From Rhodococcoides trifolii (GTDB lineage: Bacteria; Actinomycetota; Actinomycetes; Mycobacteriales; Mycobacteriaceae): a DNA stretch of 64,000 nt. The position numbers were made by a program, and so were the translations under genes. Of the stretch, positions 47,954 through 57,574 are shown in pieces. Positions within the stretch are counted from its first letter, which is position 1. Each line of letters begins with the position of its first letter. Under the pieces are notes generated by a model, which was not told the DNA's origin, did no database searches, and saw only the letters and a list, made by a program, of their open reading frames with translations. The stretch lies in NCBI RefSeq assembly GCF_014635345.1, contig NZ_BMCU01000002.1:1116001-1180000 (forward strand). The letters are read 5' to 3'.

Positions 47954-49453
47954 ATGAAGCGGATCATCGGCATCGAGGTCGAATACGGAATCTCGTCTCC
48001 GACAGAACCCTCGGCCAACCCCATCCTGACGTCCACCCAGGCCGTGCTGGCCTATGCCGCAGCCGCTGGAGTGCCGCGCGCCAAACGCACCCGGTGGGAT
48101 TACGAGGTGGAGTCGCCACTGCGAGACGCGCGCGGGTTCGACCTCGGGCGGTTCAGTGGTCCCGCGCCCGTGATCGATGCCGACGAGGTCGGTGCCGCGA
48201 ACATGATTCTCACCAACGGCGCACGGCTGTACGTCGACCACGCGCACCCGGAGTACTCCGCACCCGAGGTGACGGACCCGATGGACGCCGTGATCTGGGA
48301 CAAAGCAGGAGAACGCGTCATGGAATCCGCTGCGCGCCATGCGTCGAGCGTGCCGGGCGCCCCGCGGCTGCAGCTGTACAAGAACAACGTCGACGGCAAG
48401 GGTGCGTCGTACGGAACGCACGAGAACTACCTGATGTCCCGCGACACGCCGTTCTCCGCGGTCATCACGGGTTTGACCCCATTCTTTGCATCCCGCCAGG
48501 TGATCACCGGTTCAGGCCGCGTCGGGATCGGCCAGGCGGGTGACGACGCCGGATTCCAGCTCTCGCAGCGCTCGGACTACATCGAGGTCGAGGTCGGACT
48601 CGAGACGACGCTCAAGCGCGGCATCATCAACACTCGCGACGAACCGCACGCCGACGCCGACAAGTACCGCAGGCTCCACGTCATCATCGGCGACGCCAAC
48701 CTGGCCGAGATGGCCACCTACCTCAAGGTCGGCACCACCGCTCTCGTCCTCGACATCATCGAGGGGGGAGTCGATCTCAGCGACTTGCAGCTCGCGAGGC
48801 CCGTGACCGCGGTGCACTTGATCAGTCACGATCCGACGCTGCGGCAAACGGTTGCACTGGCCGACGGACGTGAACTCACGGCGCTCGCCTTGCAGCGCAT
48901 CTACCTCGACCGGGTGAAGAAGTTCGTCGACGCTCGTGGTGAGGAGGATCCGCGCGTCGACGACATCATCGAGAAGTGGGCGATGATTCTCGATCTGCTC
49001 GAGCGCGACCCGATGGATTGTGCTCACCTGCTCGACTGGCCGGCCAAACTCCGCCTCCTGGAAGGGTTTCGCAATCGGGAGAACCTCGGATGGTCTGCGC
49101 CGCGGCTGCATCTGGTGGATCTGCAGTACTCGGACGTCCGCCTCGACAAGGGTCTCTACAACCGCCTCGTCGCTCGTGGCTCGATGGAGAGGCTGGTGTC
49201 CGAGCAGCAGGTGCTGGACGCCATCGGCAACCCGCCGACCGAGACCCGTGCGTACTTCCGTGGTGAGTGCCTACGCCGGTTCGGTCAGGACATCGCCGCG
49301 GCCAGTTGGGATTCGGTCATCTTCGATCTCGGCGGAGACTCGCTGGTCCGGATCCCGACTCTCGAACCGTTGCGCGGCAGCAAAGCCCACGTGGGGGCGC
49401 TGCTGGACTCGGTCGATTCGGCGGCCGAATTGGTCGATCAACTCACCAACTGA
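47954..49453 (+). CDS. dop: Pup deamidase/depupylase
   Basis: A 499-residue enzyme of the carboxylate-amine ligase fold that deamidates the C-terminal glutamine of Pup and also removes Pup from substrates. The nucleotide and metal-binding start [13 protein letters not shown], the [19 protein letters not shown] segment and [20 protein letters not shown] are shared with PafA; the differing loop after the N-terminal strands ([13 protein letters not shown]) marks Dop. It is required here because Pup ends in GGQ. Corresponds to Rv2112c, with pup 93 bp downstream. Confidence 0.96.
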   Translation: MKRIIGIEVEYGISSPTEPSANPILTSTQAVLAYAAAAGVPRAKRTRWDYEVESPLRDARGFDLGRFSGPAPVIDADEVGAANMILTNGARLYVDHAHPEYSAPEVTDPMDAVIWDKAGERVMESAARHASSVPGAPRLQLYKNNVDGKGASYGTHENYLMSRDTPFSAVITGLTPFFASRQVITGSGRVGIGQAGDDAGFQLSQRSDYIEVEVGLETTLKRGIINTRDEPHADADKYRRLHVIIGDANLAEMATYLKVGTTALVLDIIEGGVDLSDLQLARPVTAVHLISHDPTLRQTVALADGRELTALALQRIYLDRVKKFVDARGEEDPRVDDIIEKWAMILDLLERDPMDCAHLLDWPAKLRLLEGFRNRENLGWSAPRLHLVDLQYSDVRLDKGLYNRLVARGSMERLVSEQQVLDAIGNPPTETRAYFRGECLRRFGQDIAAASWDSVIFDLGGDSLVRIPTLEPLRGSKAHVGALLDSVDSAAELVDQLTN

Positions 49454-49485
49454 CGTGTTGCCACCCTGCGGGCTGTCCGGCTCGG

Positions 49486-49491
49486 TAGGCT
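49486..49491 (+). promoter_or_regulatory. -10 box of the pup-prcB-prcA operon
   Basis: TAGGCT lies 55 bases before the pup ATG; AAGGAG at 49534-49539 is the pup ribosome site. Confidence 0.45.
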
Positions 49492-49546
49492 GAGGATTCG
49501 CTCGCGTAACTCATCAGCGGGTCGACGTAGGACAAGGAGATCGGCG

Positions 49547-49741
49547 ATGGCACAAGAGCAGACCACACGCTCCGGCGGTGGCGACGACGATGACGAAACC
49601 GGTGTCGACGGTGCAGCGGGCCAGGAACGACGAGAGAAGCTCGCCGAGGAGACCGACGATCTGCTCGACGAGATCGACGACGTCCTCGAGGAGAACGCCG
49701 AGGACTTCGTGCGTGCCTACGTCCAAAAGGGCGGCCAGTGA
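49547..49741 (+). CDS. pup: Prokaryotic ubiquitin-like protein Pup
   Basis: A 64-residue disordered tag protein. It has an acidic, glycine-rich N-terminus that starts unfolding in the proteasome, a helix-forming middle ([20 protein letters not shown]) that binds Arc, and the C-terminus V-Q-K-G-G-Q. The final glutamine must be deamidated by Dop before PafA links it to lysines. A predicted Arg/Lys-poor N-terminus is typical. The prcB GTG overlaps the pup stop by 4 bp. Confidence 0.98.
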   Translation: MAQEQTTRSGGGDDDDETGVDGAAGQERREKLAEETDDLLDEIDDVLEENAEDFVRAYVQKGGQ

Positions 49742-50580
49742 CGGCGGAGAGCGAACTCGCGTTGCCCTTCGGCTCGAATCTGTCCTCGTTCACCGACCAT
49801 CTGCGTAAGCATGCACCCGAACTTCTCCCGGAGAATCGCGTCATGAATCCCGCTGATGCAAAGACCAATTCGGACATCGCGCCGCATGGTACGACCATCG
49901 TGGCGTTGTCGTTCGACGGCGGAGTCATCCTCGCGGGCGATCGCCGAGCGACGATGGGCAATCTCATCGCCAGTCGCGACGTCGAGAAGGTCTACATCAC
50001 CGACGAGTACTCGGCGGCCGGCATTGCCGGTACCGCGGGCATGGCCATCGAGCTCGTCCGGTTGTTCGCGGTGGAGCTCGAGCACTACGAGAAGATCGAG
50101 GGCGTCTCCCTGACCTTCAACGGCAAGGTGAACAAGCTGTCGTCGATGGTCCGCGCCAACCTCGGTGCTGCCATGCAGGGTCTCGCCGTGGTCCCGTTGC
50201 TGGTCGGATACGACCTCGATGCCGCCGACGCCCGCAAGGCCGGCCGGATCGTCTCGTACGACGTCGTGGGTGGCCATTACGAGGAAGCCTCGGGTTACCA
50301 CGCCGTCGGATCTGGTTCTCTGTTCGCCAAGGCGGCGATGAAGAAGCTCTACTCGCCCGGCATGTCCGAGGACGACGGACTTCGTGTCGCCATCGAAGCG
50401 CTCTACGACGCGGCCGACGACGACTCAGCTACCGGCGGACCGGACATCACCCGCGGGATCTATCCGACCGCAGTGGTCATCGGCGCCGGTGGGGCGACGT
50501 TCGCGCCGCAATCGCGCACCGAAGCCGTCGCACGTGCCGTGTTGTCCGACCGCGCGAATCAGGGAGGTGAACTGCGATGA
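49738..50580 (+). CDS. prcB: Proteasome beta subunit
   Basis: A 280-residue precursor of the catalytic 20S subunit. The propeptide runs to G51, and autocleavage in A-P-H-G51/T52-T-I-V-A-L exposes Thr52 as the N-terminal nucleophile. Asp and Lys partners are in [16 protein letters not shown] and the equivalent region. The GTG start overlaps pup and the stop overlaps prcA, so pup-prcB-prcA are made together. Corresponds to Rv2110c. Confidence 0.97.
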   Translation: MTAESELALPFGSNLSSFTDHLRKHAPELLPENRVMNPADAKTNSDIAPHGTTIVALSFDGGVILAGDRRATMGNLIASRDVEKVYITDEYSAAGIAGTAGMAIELVRLFAVELEHYEKIEGVSLTFNGKVNKLSSMVRANLGAAMQGLAVVPLLVGYDLDAADARKAGRIVSYDVVGGHYEEASGYHAVGSGSLFAKAAMKKLYSPGMSEDDGLRVAIEALYDAADDDSATGGPDITRGIYPTAVVIGAGGATFAPQSRTEAVARAVLSDRANQGGELR

Positions 50581-51326
50581 CGATGCCGTACTACGCATCT
50601 GCCGAACAGATCATGCGCGATCGATCGGAGCTGGCGCGCAAGGGAATTGCGCGTGGCCGAAGTGTCATCGTGCTGACCTACGCCGACGGAGTTCTGTTCG
50701 TCGCCGAGAACAGGTCGTCGGCACTGCACAAGGTCAGCGAGCTCTACGACCGACTCGGATTCGCTGCCGTCGGCAAATACAACGAGTTCGAGAACCTGCG
50801 CCGTGCCGGCATCGTGCACGCCGACACCAAGGGCTACACCTACGACCGTGCCGACGTCACGGGACGGTCCCTCGCTAAGGCGTACGCGCAGACCCTCGGA
50901 ACGATCTTCACCGAGCAGCTCAAGCCCTACGAAGTCGAGATCTGTGTGGCCGAGGTGGGCAACGTGGGTGACCCGTCGTGGTCGCAGCTCTACCGCATCA
51001 CGTACGACGGCTCGATCGTCGACGAGACCGAGTTCGTGGTGATGGGCGGCGCCACCGAGCCGATCTCCACCGCGCTGAAGGAGCAGTACCGTTCCGGTCT
51101 GGATCTCGGTGCTGCTGTCGCGCTTGCCGTCAACGCCCTGCAGGACGGCACGTCACCGGCGCCGGCTCCGGTCGCCGCCAACGGGGGCAGCGCCGAACCG
51201 ACACCCGAGAAGCGGATTCTCGAGGTGTCCGCCCTCGAAGTCGGAGTGCTCGAGCAGACCCGCCCGCGCCGCGCGTTCCGGCGGATCGCCGGCGCGGCAC
51301 TTCAGGACTTGTTGCCGACGGGCTGA
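50577..51326 (+). CDS. prcA: Proteasome alpha subunit
   Basis: A 249-residue subunit that forms the outer gated rings of the 20S proteasome. The N-terminal [23 protein letters not shown] is the alpha-type gate/helix region, and the fold continues with [20 protein letters not shown]. The C-terminal 60 residues are a variable Ala/Pro-rich tail. The ATG overlaps the prcB stop. Its last 25 bases overlap the 3' end of the convergent PAP2/kinase gene. Corresponds to Rv2109c. Confidence 0.97.
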   Translation: MTMPYYASAEQIMRDRSELARKGIARGRSVIVLTYADGVLFVAENRSSALHKVSELYDRLGFAAVGKYNEFENLRRAGIVHADTKGYTYDRADVTGRSLAKAYAQTLGTIFTEQLKPYEVEICVAEVGNVGDPSWSQLYRITYDGSIVDETEFVVMGGATEPISTALKEQYRSGLDLGAAVALAVNALQDGTSPAPAPVAANGGSAEPTPEKRILEVSALEVGVLEQTRPRRAFRRIAGAALQDLLPTG

Positions 51327-52792
51327 TATAGCGTCAACAGTGAAGGCCGGGCGTCGAATTCGAACGCTCGGCCTTCGCCGTACACCTCGCCGTCCACTGC
51401 AACCGTCAACGTCTTCTGCAGATCCTGCACACGAATCGACGGCTCCCGTAGGTGCGTGTAGGTCGGTGACGATCCGAGAGTCCCGGTCAACGCAGCGAAC
51501 AGCAGCCGGGTGCGTGAGAGCTTCATGTTCGCGCGCAGGTACCGAATGTCGAGCACCCCGCCGGACATCGACGGACGTGACATCGGAACTTGATCCGCCG
51601 GCGCGTACTTGCCGTTACCCACGAAGATCATCCAGATCGATTCGCGCCGCCCGTCGATACTGACGACCAGCGGCTTCGCGACCGCCAGAACCGCGACCAT
51701 CGCTGCGGCTGCCGCAGGCCACTTGCCGATCTTCGGTTCCCACTCGTCGCGCAGCAGGACCGAGTCCGGGTAACCGCCCATGCTCGCGGTGTTGATGAAG
51801 TAGCGACCGGGCTCGTCGTCCACACTGACGTGCCCGATGTCGGCCATCGCCGACTCACCGGTCTCGATTCCGCGAGCGCAGGCCTCGACGTCGACCAGAC
51901 CGGTATCGCGTGCGAAGTGGTTCAGCGTTCCGCCCGGAAACACCGCCAGCGGCAGGCCCGCCTCGATGGCCACGCCCACCGCGGTCGCAACGGTTCCGTC
52001 ACCGCCGCAGACGCCGAGCGCCTGTGTGTCGGCACCGATGCGTTCGGTGAGCTGCTCGGCGAAGTCGCGGTCCGTGTCGGGTTCGAACAACTCGGCCTTG
52101 GGCAGGTGCTCCTCGAGCATCGCGACGATTCCGGCGGTGTTCTGATCTGAATCGCGCACGCCCGCACTGGGATTGACCAGGATTACCATGCCCTCGCCGC
52201 CCGGGAGTGCGGGTGCGTTTCCTCCCGATGCGAGTTCGGCGGGATCTTCCGACCGCACGGCCCACCATCGACGGGTCGACAGCGCCACGGCTGTGCCCAG
52301 TGCGGCGCCGGCAACCACGTCGGACGGCCAGTGCACGCCCACGTGCACCCGCGAATAGGCGACGGCGGCAGCGAGCGGGGCGATGGCCAGGCCGGCCGCC
52401 GGGGATTCGAGAGCCACACCGGCGGCGAACGCTGCTGCCGAGGCCGAGTGTCCGGACGGGAACGACGACGACAGCGGCGGATCGAGCAACCGGCGCAACA
52501 CCGGTGCGGAATCCACCGGCGGCCGGTCACGCGGGAAGATGGGCTTGAGGAGACCGTTCGCGAGCGCGCTCGCGCCGACCACCGACAACAGCCCGCGCAC
52601 CGCCGCCCGGCGGCGTGATCCGCCCGACGCGGCCAGAGCCAGCGAGACGACGATCCACAATCGACTGTGGTTCGCGGACTGGGACAACCGACGCAGCGCG
52701 GCATCCCCGAGGAGCGGTCGCGAGGACGACACGGCCCGCACCAGAGCAAGGTCTGCCGCGCGTGCACGACGGGTCACGGTTCTGAGCTTCAC
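51302..52792 (-). CDS. PAP2 phosphatase fused to a diacylglycerol kinase domain
   Basis: A 496-residue two-domain lipid enzyme. The N-terminal membrane domain (about 1-200) has the PAP2 signatures [19 protein letters not shown] and [13 protein letters not shown]. The C-terminal domain (about 205-496) has the diacylglycerol/sphingosine kinase signatures [19 protein letters not shown] and [12 protein letters not shown]. Such fusions may interconvert phosphatidic acid and diacylglycerol or act on isoprenoid phosphates. I start at GTG 52792 because longer frames would cover the pafA promoter and start. It interrupts the Pup locus on the opposite strand and overlaps the prcA end by 25 bp. Confidence 0.88.
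   Translation of the reverse strand: MKLRTVTRRARAADLALVRAVSSSRPLLGDAALRRLSQSANHSRLWIVVSLALAASGGSRRRAAVRGLLSVVGASALANGLLKPIFPRDRPPVDSAPVLRRLLDPPLSSSFPSGHSASAAAFAAGVALESPAAGLAIAPLAAAVAYSRVHVGVHWPSDVVAGAALGTAVALSTRRWWAVRSEDPAELASGGNAPALPGGEGMVILVNPSAGVRDSDQNTAGIVAMLEEHLPKAELFEPDTDRDFAEQLTERIGADTQALGVCGGDGTVATAVGVAIEAGLPLAVFPGGTLNHFARDTGLVDVEACARGIETGESAMADIGHVSVDDEPGRYFINTASMGGYPDSVLLRDEWEPKIGKWPAAAAAMVAVLAVAKPLVVSIDGRRESIWMIFVGNGKYAPADQVPMSRPSMSGGVLDIRYLRANMKLSRTRLLFAALTGTLGSSPTYTHLREPSIRVQDLQKTLTVAVDGEVYGEGRAFEFDARPSLLTLYQPVGNKS
51342..51376 (+). terminator. prcA terminator-like stem-loop inside the opposing gene
   Basis: GAAGGCCGGGCGT and ACGCTCGGCCTTC form a 13-bp stem with one mismatch and a 9-base loop, 15 bp after the prcA stop. 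No T-run follows. The stem codes for part of the C-terminus of the PAP2/kinase protein. Confidence 0.5.
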
Positions 52793-52847
52793 GTGGCCCA
52801 GCCTAGGTGGTGACAACCGACGCCCGATGCGTGTCGTCCCACCGTTG

Positions 52848-52853
52848 TACTGT
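52848..52853 (+). promoter_or_regulatory. -10 box of pafA
   Basis: TACTGT six bases before the GTG at 52860, predicting a leaderless pafA message. Confidence 0.45.
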
Positions 52854-52859
52854 CGAACT

Positions 52860-54218
52860 GTGCAGCGACGAATCATGGGTATCGAGACCGAGTTCGGTGT
52901 CACGTGCACCTTCCACGGTCATCGCCGGCTGAGCCCGGACGAGGTGGCCCGTTACCTGTTTCGGCGGGTGGTCTCGTGGGGACGCAGCTCCAACGTGTTC
53001 CTGCGCAACGGCGCCCGGCTGTATCTGGACGTGGGCTCGCACCCGGAGTACGCGACAGCGGAGTGCGACAGCCTCGTCCAGCTCGTCACACACGACCGCG
53101 CCGGTGAACGGGTCCTCGAGGACTTGCTGATCGATGCCGAGCAGCGTCTCGCCGAAGAAGGTATCGGCGGGGACATCTACCTGTTCAAGAACAACACCGA
53201 CTCGGCGGGTAACTCCTACGGCTGCCACGAGAACTATCTCGTCGTGCGGGCCGGCGAGTTCTCGCGGATCTCCGATGTGCTGCTGCCCTTCCTGGTCACA
53301 CGTCAGCTCATCTGTGGAGCCGGGAAGATTCTGCAGACGCCGAAAGCAGCCACGTTCTGCTTGTCGCAGCGCGCAGAGCACATCTGGGAAGGTGTGTCGT
53401 CCGCGACCACGCGGTCGCGCCCGATCATCAACACCCGCGACGAGCCGCACGCCGACGCCGAGAAGTACCGCCGTCTGCACGTCATCGTGGGTGACTCGAA
53501 CATGGCCGAACCGACCACCATGCTCAAGGTCGGCACCGCCGCGCTCGTTCTGGAGATGATCGAAGCCGGAGTGTCGTTCCGGGACTTCGCGCTCGACAAC
53601 CCGATCCGGGCGATCCGCGAGGTGAGCCACGACCTGACTGGCCGCCGACCGGTGCGGTTGGCAGGGGGACGCCAGGCCAGTGCGCTCGACATTCAGCGCG
53701 AGTACTACTCCCGCGCCGTCGAGCACCTGAAGACGCGCGAACCCAACGCGCAGATCGAGCAGGTCGTCGACCTCTGGGGACGCACGCTCGACGCCGTCGA
53801 AGCGCAGGACTTCGCGAAGGTCGACACCGAGATCGACTGGGTCATCAAGCGCAAGCTTTTCGACCGCTACCAGGACCGGTACGACATGGAGCTGTCCGAT
53901 CCGAAGATCGCACAGTTGGACCTGGCGTACCACGACATCAAGCGGGGCCGCGGAGTCTTCGACGTGCTCCAGCGCAAGGGTCTCGCCAAGCGCATCACCG
54001 AGGACGAGCAGATCGACGAGGCCGTGAACACGCCGCCGCAGACGACACGCGCGAAGCTGCGCGGCGAGTTCATCACCGCGGCGCAGGAAGCCGGCCGCGA
54101 CTTCACCGTCGACTGGGTCCACCTCAAGCTCAACGATCAGGCGCAGCGAACCGTCCTGTGCAAGGACCCGTTCCGGTCGGTGGACGAGCGCGTCGAACGG
54201 CTCATCGCGTCCATGTGA
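52860..54218 (+). CDS. pafA: Pup--protein ligase
   Basis: A 452-residue ATP-dependent ligase that joins the gamma-carboxylate of Pup's C-terminal glutamate to substrate lysines. The start [18 protein letters not shown] carries the metal-binding glutamates, and the catalytic Asp lies in the loop around [38 protein letters not shown] and [20 protein letters not shown] match Dop, its homologue. Length equals that of Rv2097c. The GTG at 52860 gives the expected V-Q-R-R-I-M start. Confidence 0.97.
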   Translation: MQRRIMGIETEFGVTCTFHGHRRLSPDEVARYLFRRVVSWGRSSNVFLRNGARLYLDVGSHPEYATAECDSLVQLVTHDRAGERVLEDLLIDAEQRLAEEGIGGDIYLFKNNTDSAGNSYGCHENYLVVRAGEFSRISDVLLPFLVTRQLICGAGKILQTPKAATFCLSQRAEHIWEGVSSATTRSRPIINTRDEPHADAEKYRRLHVIVGDSNMAEPTTMLKVGTAALVLEMIEAGVSFRDFALDNPIRAIREVSHDLTGRRPVRLAGGRQASALDIQREYYSRAVEHLKTREPNAQIEQVVDLWGRTLDAVEAQDFAKVDTEIDWVIKRKLFDRYQDRYDMELSDPKIAQLDLAYHDIKRGRGVFDVLQRKGLAKRITEDEQIDEAVNTPPQTTRAKLRGEFITAAQEAGRDFTVDWVHLKLNDQAQRTVLCKDPFRSVDERVERLIASM

Positions 54219-54230
54219 GCGCGGTACCAC

Positions 54231-54236
54231 TAAGGT
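54231..54236 (+). promoter_or_regulatory. -10 box of pafB
   Basis: TAAGGT seven bases before the GTG at 54244, predicting a leaderless pafB message separate from pafA. Confidence 0.45.
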
Positions 54237-54243
54237 TTCGTGG

Positions 54244-55242
54244 GTGGCGATCTCCAAAGTCGAACGGCTCATGAACCTGGTGATCTGCCTTCTCTCGACA
54301 CGTCAGTACCTCACGGCCGAACGCATTCGCGATTCCGTTGCGGGGTACTCCGAGTCCGCCAGCTACGACGCGTTCAGCCGGATGTTCGAGCGCGACAAGA
54401 ACGAACTGCGTGATCTCGGTATTCCGTTGGAGACGTCGATGTCGTCTCAGTTCTCCTCGGTCGAGGGGTACCGGATCAACCGCGACGCGTACGAACTCCC
54501 CGAGATCGACCTCGAGCAAGACGAGGCAGCGGCAGTCGCCGTCGCGATTCAGCTGTGGGAATCACCCGAGCTGACGTCCGCTGCGCAGAGCGCACTGCTC
54601 AAGCTGCGTGCGGCCGGGGTACAGGTCGACTCCGACGAGTTGCCGGCGTCGATCACTGCCGTGCCCGCGCGAACCCGCGGATCCGAACCGGCGCTCGGCA
54701 AACTTCTCGCCGCCATCGACGACGGACGCGCCGTCACGTTTCCGCACCGCTCGTCGCCGACGTCGGACTGGATCACGCGCACGGTGCAGCCGTGGGGTGT
54801 GGTCACGCACGGCGGTCGCTGGTACCTCGTCGGACACGACGTGGACCGGGGCGACGTCAGGACGTTTCGGTTGTCCCGTATCGGCGACGACGTCACCCTG
54901 GTGGGAAAATCCGGAAGTGTGAAGAAGCCCGACGGCGTCGACCTGCAGGCCATCGTCGAGCGTGTCGCGAGCACCGGTGACGTAGCGGGGGAGGCGCGCG
55001 TCTGGGTCGCCGACGGCCGTGCCGCGGAACTACGCCGGCTCGGCAGCGACGACGGACCGCGCACCGTCGGTGAGCGAGGCGGAGTAGTCGTACGGATCCC
55101 CGTCCGGTCGTGGGAGTGGATCGCTCGGGTCATCACCGGGCACGGCGCCGATGCAGTCGTCCTCGATCCCGCCGAGTTGCGTGCCGACGTCAGGGCCAAG
55201 CTGACTGTCGCTGCGCAGCAACATGATTCGAGGTCGGCATGA
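54244..55242 (+). CDS. pafB: WYL-domain regulator PafB
   Basis: A 332-residue regulator. The N-terminal winged helix (about 1-80: LMNLVICLLSTRQYLTAERI, FSRMFERDKNELRDLGIPLE) is followed by a WYL domain (about 150-235, with WGVVTHGGRWYLVGHDVDRG) and a C-terminal extension. With PafC it forms a heterodimeric activator of RecA-independent DNA-damage genes, shown in mycobacteria; single-stranded DNA has been proposed as the signal. Its stop overlaps the pafC start by 4 bp. Confidence 0.95.
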   Translation: MAISKVERLMNLVICLLSTRQYLTAERIRDSVAGYSESASYDAFSRMFERDKNELRDLGIPLETSMSSQFSSVEGYRINRDAYELPEIDLEQDEAAAVAVAIQLWESPELTSAAQSALLKLRAAGVQVDSDELPASITAVPARTRGSEPALGKLLAAIDDGRAVTFPHRSSPTSDWITRTVQPWGVVTHGGRWYLVGHDVDRGDVRTFRLSRIGDDVTLVGKSGSVKKPDGVDLQAIVERVASTGDVAGEARVWVADGRAAELRRLGSDDGPRTVGERGGVVVRIPVRSWEWIARVITGHGADAVVLDPAELRADVRAKLTVAAQQHDSRSA

Positions 55243-56201
55243 CAGCGCGGTTGTCGTCGCGGCTGGCGCGATTGCTGAACATGGTTCCCTACTTCATCGC
55301 CAACCCCGGTATCAGCGCTGCGGACGCCGCTGCCGAGCTCGGCGTCTCCGCCAAGCAGGTGATGGACGATCTGAATCAGCTGTGGATGTGCGGACTTCCC
55401 GGTTACGGACCCGGCGACCTCATCGATCTGTCGTTCTCGGAGGACAGCATCGAAGTCACCTTCTCGGCCGGCATCGACCGCCCTCTGCGGTTGACGTCGA
55501 CGGAGGCGACCGCTTTGCTCGTGGCGCTCCGTTCGCTCGTCGAGATGCCGGGCATGGTGGACCCGTCCGCTGCTCAGCACGCGATCGCGAAGATCGAGCA
55601 GGCTGCGGGGGCGGCGGCGTCCAAGGCCGGAACGCACGTGGCCGCCGCGGAAAGTCCCACTGTCGCAACCGTGCGCGGTGCGGTGACCAGACGACACGCA
55701 CTCGACATCACCTACTACTCCGCCTCGCGCGACGTCGTGTCGGAGCGGACTGTCGATCCCATCCGGATCGTGCTGGTCGACGACCACAGCTACCTGCAGG
55801 CCTGGTGCCGCAGCGCCGAAGGTGTCCGCCTTTTCCGCCTCGATCGGATCGACGCGGCCACCGAACGCGACGAACCCTCCGCGCCGCCACACGAAGTCGA
55901 CGACTCGGACGCGCTCGATCTCTTCCGGGACGATCCGGCCCTACCCCTTGCGAGCCTGGCGGTGGCACCGGACCACGTGTGGATTCTCGACTACTACCCG
56001 ATGACCCAGACCGCGGTGCGCGAGGACGGATTCGTCGAGGTCACGATGCGGTTCGCCACCGAGGACTGGATGGCACGACTCGTCCTCGGATTCGGCGCGG
56101 GAGTGCGAGTGCTCGGACCGTCGACACTGGTCGACCTGGTCGGTGTGCGAGCGGCAGAAGCCTTGTCCCTCTACGACGAATTCGATACGAGTTCGACGTG
56201 A
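55239..56201 (+). CDS. pafC: WYL-domain regulator PafC
   Basis: A 320-residue partner of PafB with the same layout: winged helix (RLARLLNMVPYFIANPGISA; AELGVSAKQVMDDLNQLWMCG), then a WYL domain near 150-225 (RRHALDITYYSASRD and DDHSYLQAWCRSAEGVRLF, where the W-Y-L residues are partly changed to Y-L-Q), then a C-terminal extension. The ATG overlaps the pafB stop. A tat gene pair follows after 97 bp, as in mycobacteria. Confidence 0.95.
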   Translation: MTARLSSRLARLLNMVPYFIANPGISAADAAAELGVSAKQVMDDLNQLWMCGLPGYGPGDLIDLSFSEDSIEVTFSAGIDRPLRLTSTEATALLVALRSLVEMPGMVDPSAAQHAIAKIEQAAGAAASKAGTHVAAAESPTVATVRGAVTRRHALDITYYSASRDVVSERTVDPIRIVLVDDHSYLQAWCRSAEGVRLFRLDRIDAATERDEPSAPPHEVDDSDALDLFRDDPALPLASLAVAPDHVWILDYYPMTQTAVREDGFVEVTMRFATEDWMARLVLGFGAGVRVLGPSTLVDLVGVRAAEALSLYDEFDTSST

Positions 56202-56298
56202 ACATCGCGCAAACTGTCGACTCGAGCGGTAAAGGCGATCCCGTCGGGGGGACCCATCTCCGGTAGCATTGGTGTCATCTGATCTGGGAGGTCTTGTT

Positions 56299-56568
56299 AT
56301 GGGTGCGTTGAGCGCATGGCACTGGGCGATCGTTCTGATCGTCATCGTTGTTCTTTTCGGTTCGAAGAAGTTGCCGGAAGCCGCCCGCGGTCTCGGCCGT
56401 TCGCTCCGCATCTTCAAGAGCGAAGTCAAGGAAATGCAGAACGACGGCAAGGACACCTCGGCGCCGACCGAGCAGGCGTCGACCGTCACTCCGCCCGCGC
56501 AGCTTCCCCCCGTCGAGGCGCCGTACACCACCGGCAACGCGCACAATCCCGAGTCCAAGTCGGCCTGA
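56299..56568 (+). CDS. tatA: Sec-independent protein translocase subunit TatA
   Basis: An 89-residue single-pass membrane protein that forms the pore for folded Tat substrates. A short N-terminal helix ([20 protein letters not shown], residues 7-26) ends in the F-G hinge, followed by the amphipathic helix [19 protein letters not shown] and an acidic/proline-rich tail. The ATG at 56299 has GGGAGG at good distance; an earlier in-frame start would add ten residues. Followed by tatC after 21 bp. Confidence 0.94.
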   Translation: MGALSAWHWAIVLIVIVVLFGSKKLPEAARGLGRSLRIFKSEVKEMQNDGKDTSAPTEQASTVTPPAQLPPVEAPYTTGNAHNPESKSA

Positions 56569-56589
56569 TCCACCCACGCGTACGTCACG

Positions 56590-57549
56590 GTGCGAATTCC
56601 CCTGGATCCGCGGCAACGCAAGCGGCGAGTCAACCCCGACGGGACCATGTCCCTGGTCGAGCATCTCTACGAGTTGCGTACTCGCCTGCTGTGGGCGTTG
56701 CTCGCCATTCTCGTCACGACCGTCGTCGGGTTCTTCTGGTACTCGCACACCCTGTTCGGTATCGAAAGTCTCGGTGATCTGCTGCGCGGGCCGTACTGCT
56801 CGCTTCCGCCGGAGTCCCGCGCGTACCTGACCGAGGACGGATCCTGCCGGCTGTTGGCCACCGCTCCCTTCGAGCAGTTCATGCTCCGGTTCAAGGTCGG
56901 TATCACCGCCGGCGTCGTGATGGCGTGCCCGATCTGGCTCTACCAGATCTGGGCGTTTGTGACTCCCGGCCTCTACGCCAAGGAACGTCGTTACGGAATC
57001 GCGTTCGTGAGCGCCGCGGCCGTCCTGTTCGTCATGGGCGCGGTTCTCGCGTACGTCGTGGTGTCGAAGGCCTTGCACTTCCTGCTCACCATCGGCGACA
57101 ACGTGCAGGTCACCGCCCTGAGCGGTGCCGAGTACTTCGGGTTCGTCATCAACCTGCTCGTCATCTTCGGTGTCAGTTTCGAGATCCCCCTTCTGATCGT
57201 CGCGCTCAACGCCGTCGGCGTGCTCAGCTACGCCAAGCTCAAGGCGTGGCGGCGCGGACTGATCATGGCGCTGTTCGTCTTCGCTGCCGTGGCAACACCC
57301 GGCCAGGACCCTTTCTCGATGCTCGCGCTGGCGCTTGCACTGACCGTGCTGTTCGAGTTCGCCGTGCAGATCGCCCGCATCACCGACAAGCGTCGAGCAC
57401 GACGAGCCGGCGAAGAATGGGGTGCACTCTCCGACGACGAGGCGTCTCCGTTGGACGCCCGTGCCACGCCACTCGGTTCGGCGTCGCCGGTCGAGGCCCC
57501 GGCGCCGGTGCGACACAGCGCCGACGCGGACTACTCCGACACCCTCTAG
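56590..57549 (+). CDS. tatC: Sec-independent protein translocase subunit TatC
   Basis: A 319-residue membrane protein with six helices that recognises twin-arginine signal peptides. The N-terminal motif [20 protein letters not shown] (about residues 20-39), with its conserved E and R, and [14 protein letters not shown] are binding-site signatures. The C-terminal tail after ITDKRRARR is cytoplasmic and variable. The GTG start lacks a strong ribosome site. Corresponds to Rv2093c. Confidence 0.96.
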   Translation: MRIPLDPRQRKRRVNPDGTMSLVEHLYELRTRLLWALLAILVTTVVGFFWYSHTLFGIESLGDLLRGPYCSLPPESRAYLTEDGSCRLLATAPFEQFMLRFKVGITAGVVMACPIWLYQIWAFVTPGLYAKERRYGIAFVSAAAVLFVMGAVLAYVVVSKALHFLLTIGDNVQVTALSGAEYFGFVINLLVIFGVSFEIPLLIVALNAVGVLSYAKLKAWRRGLIMALFVFAAVATPGQDPFSMLALALALTVLFEFAVQIARITDKRRARRAGEEWGALSDDEASPLDARATPLGSASPVEAPAPVRHSADADYSDTL

Positions 57550-57562
57550 TCGGGACAACCTC

Positions 57563-57568
57563 TAACCT
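57563..57568 (+). promoter_or_regulatory. -10 box of helY
   Basis: TAACCT six bases before the GTG at 57575. This spacing favours GTG 57575 over GTG 57572 as the start, with a leaderless message. Confidence 0.45.
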
Positions 57569-57574
57569 GGAGTG

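Noticed and set aside
51302-52792. The PAP2/kinase gene as a jetD-like or proteasome component
   Set aside because: Both lipid-enzyme domains have full signatures; it is only inserted in the Pup locus on the other strand.
52383-52859. N-terminal extension of pafA
   Set aside because: The extension is antisense to the PAP2/kinase gene; the GTG at 52860 gives exactly the PafA N-terminus and length.
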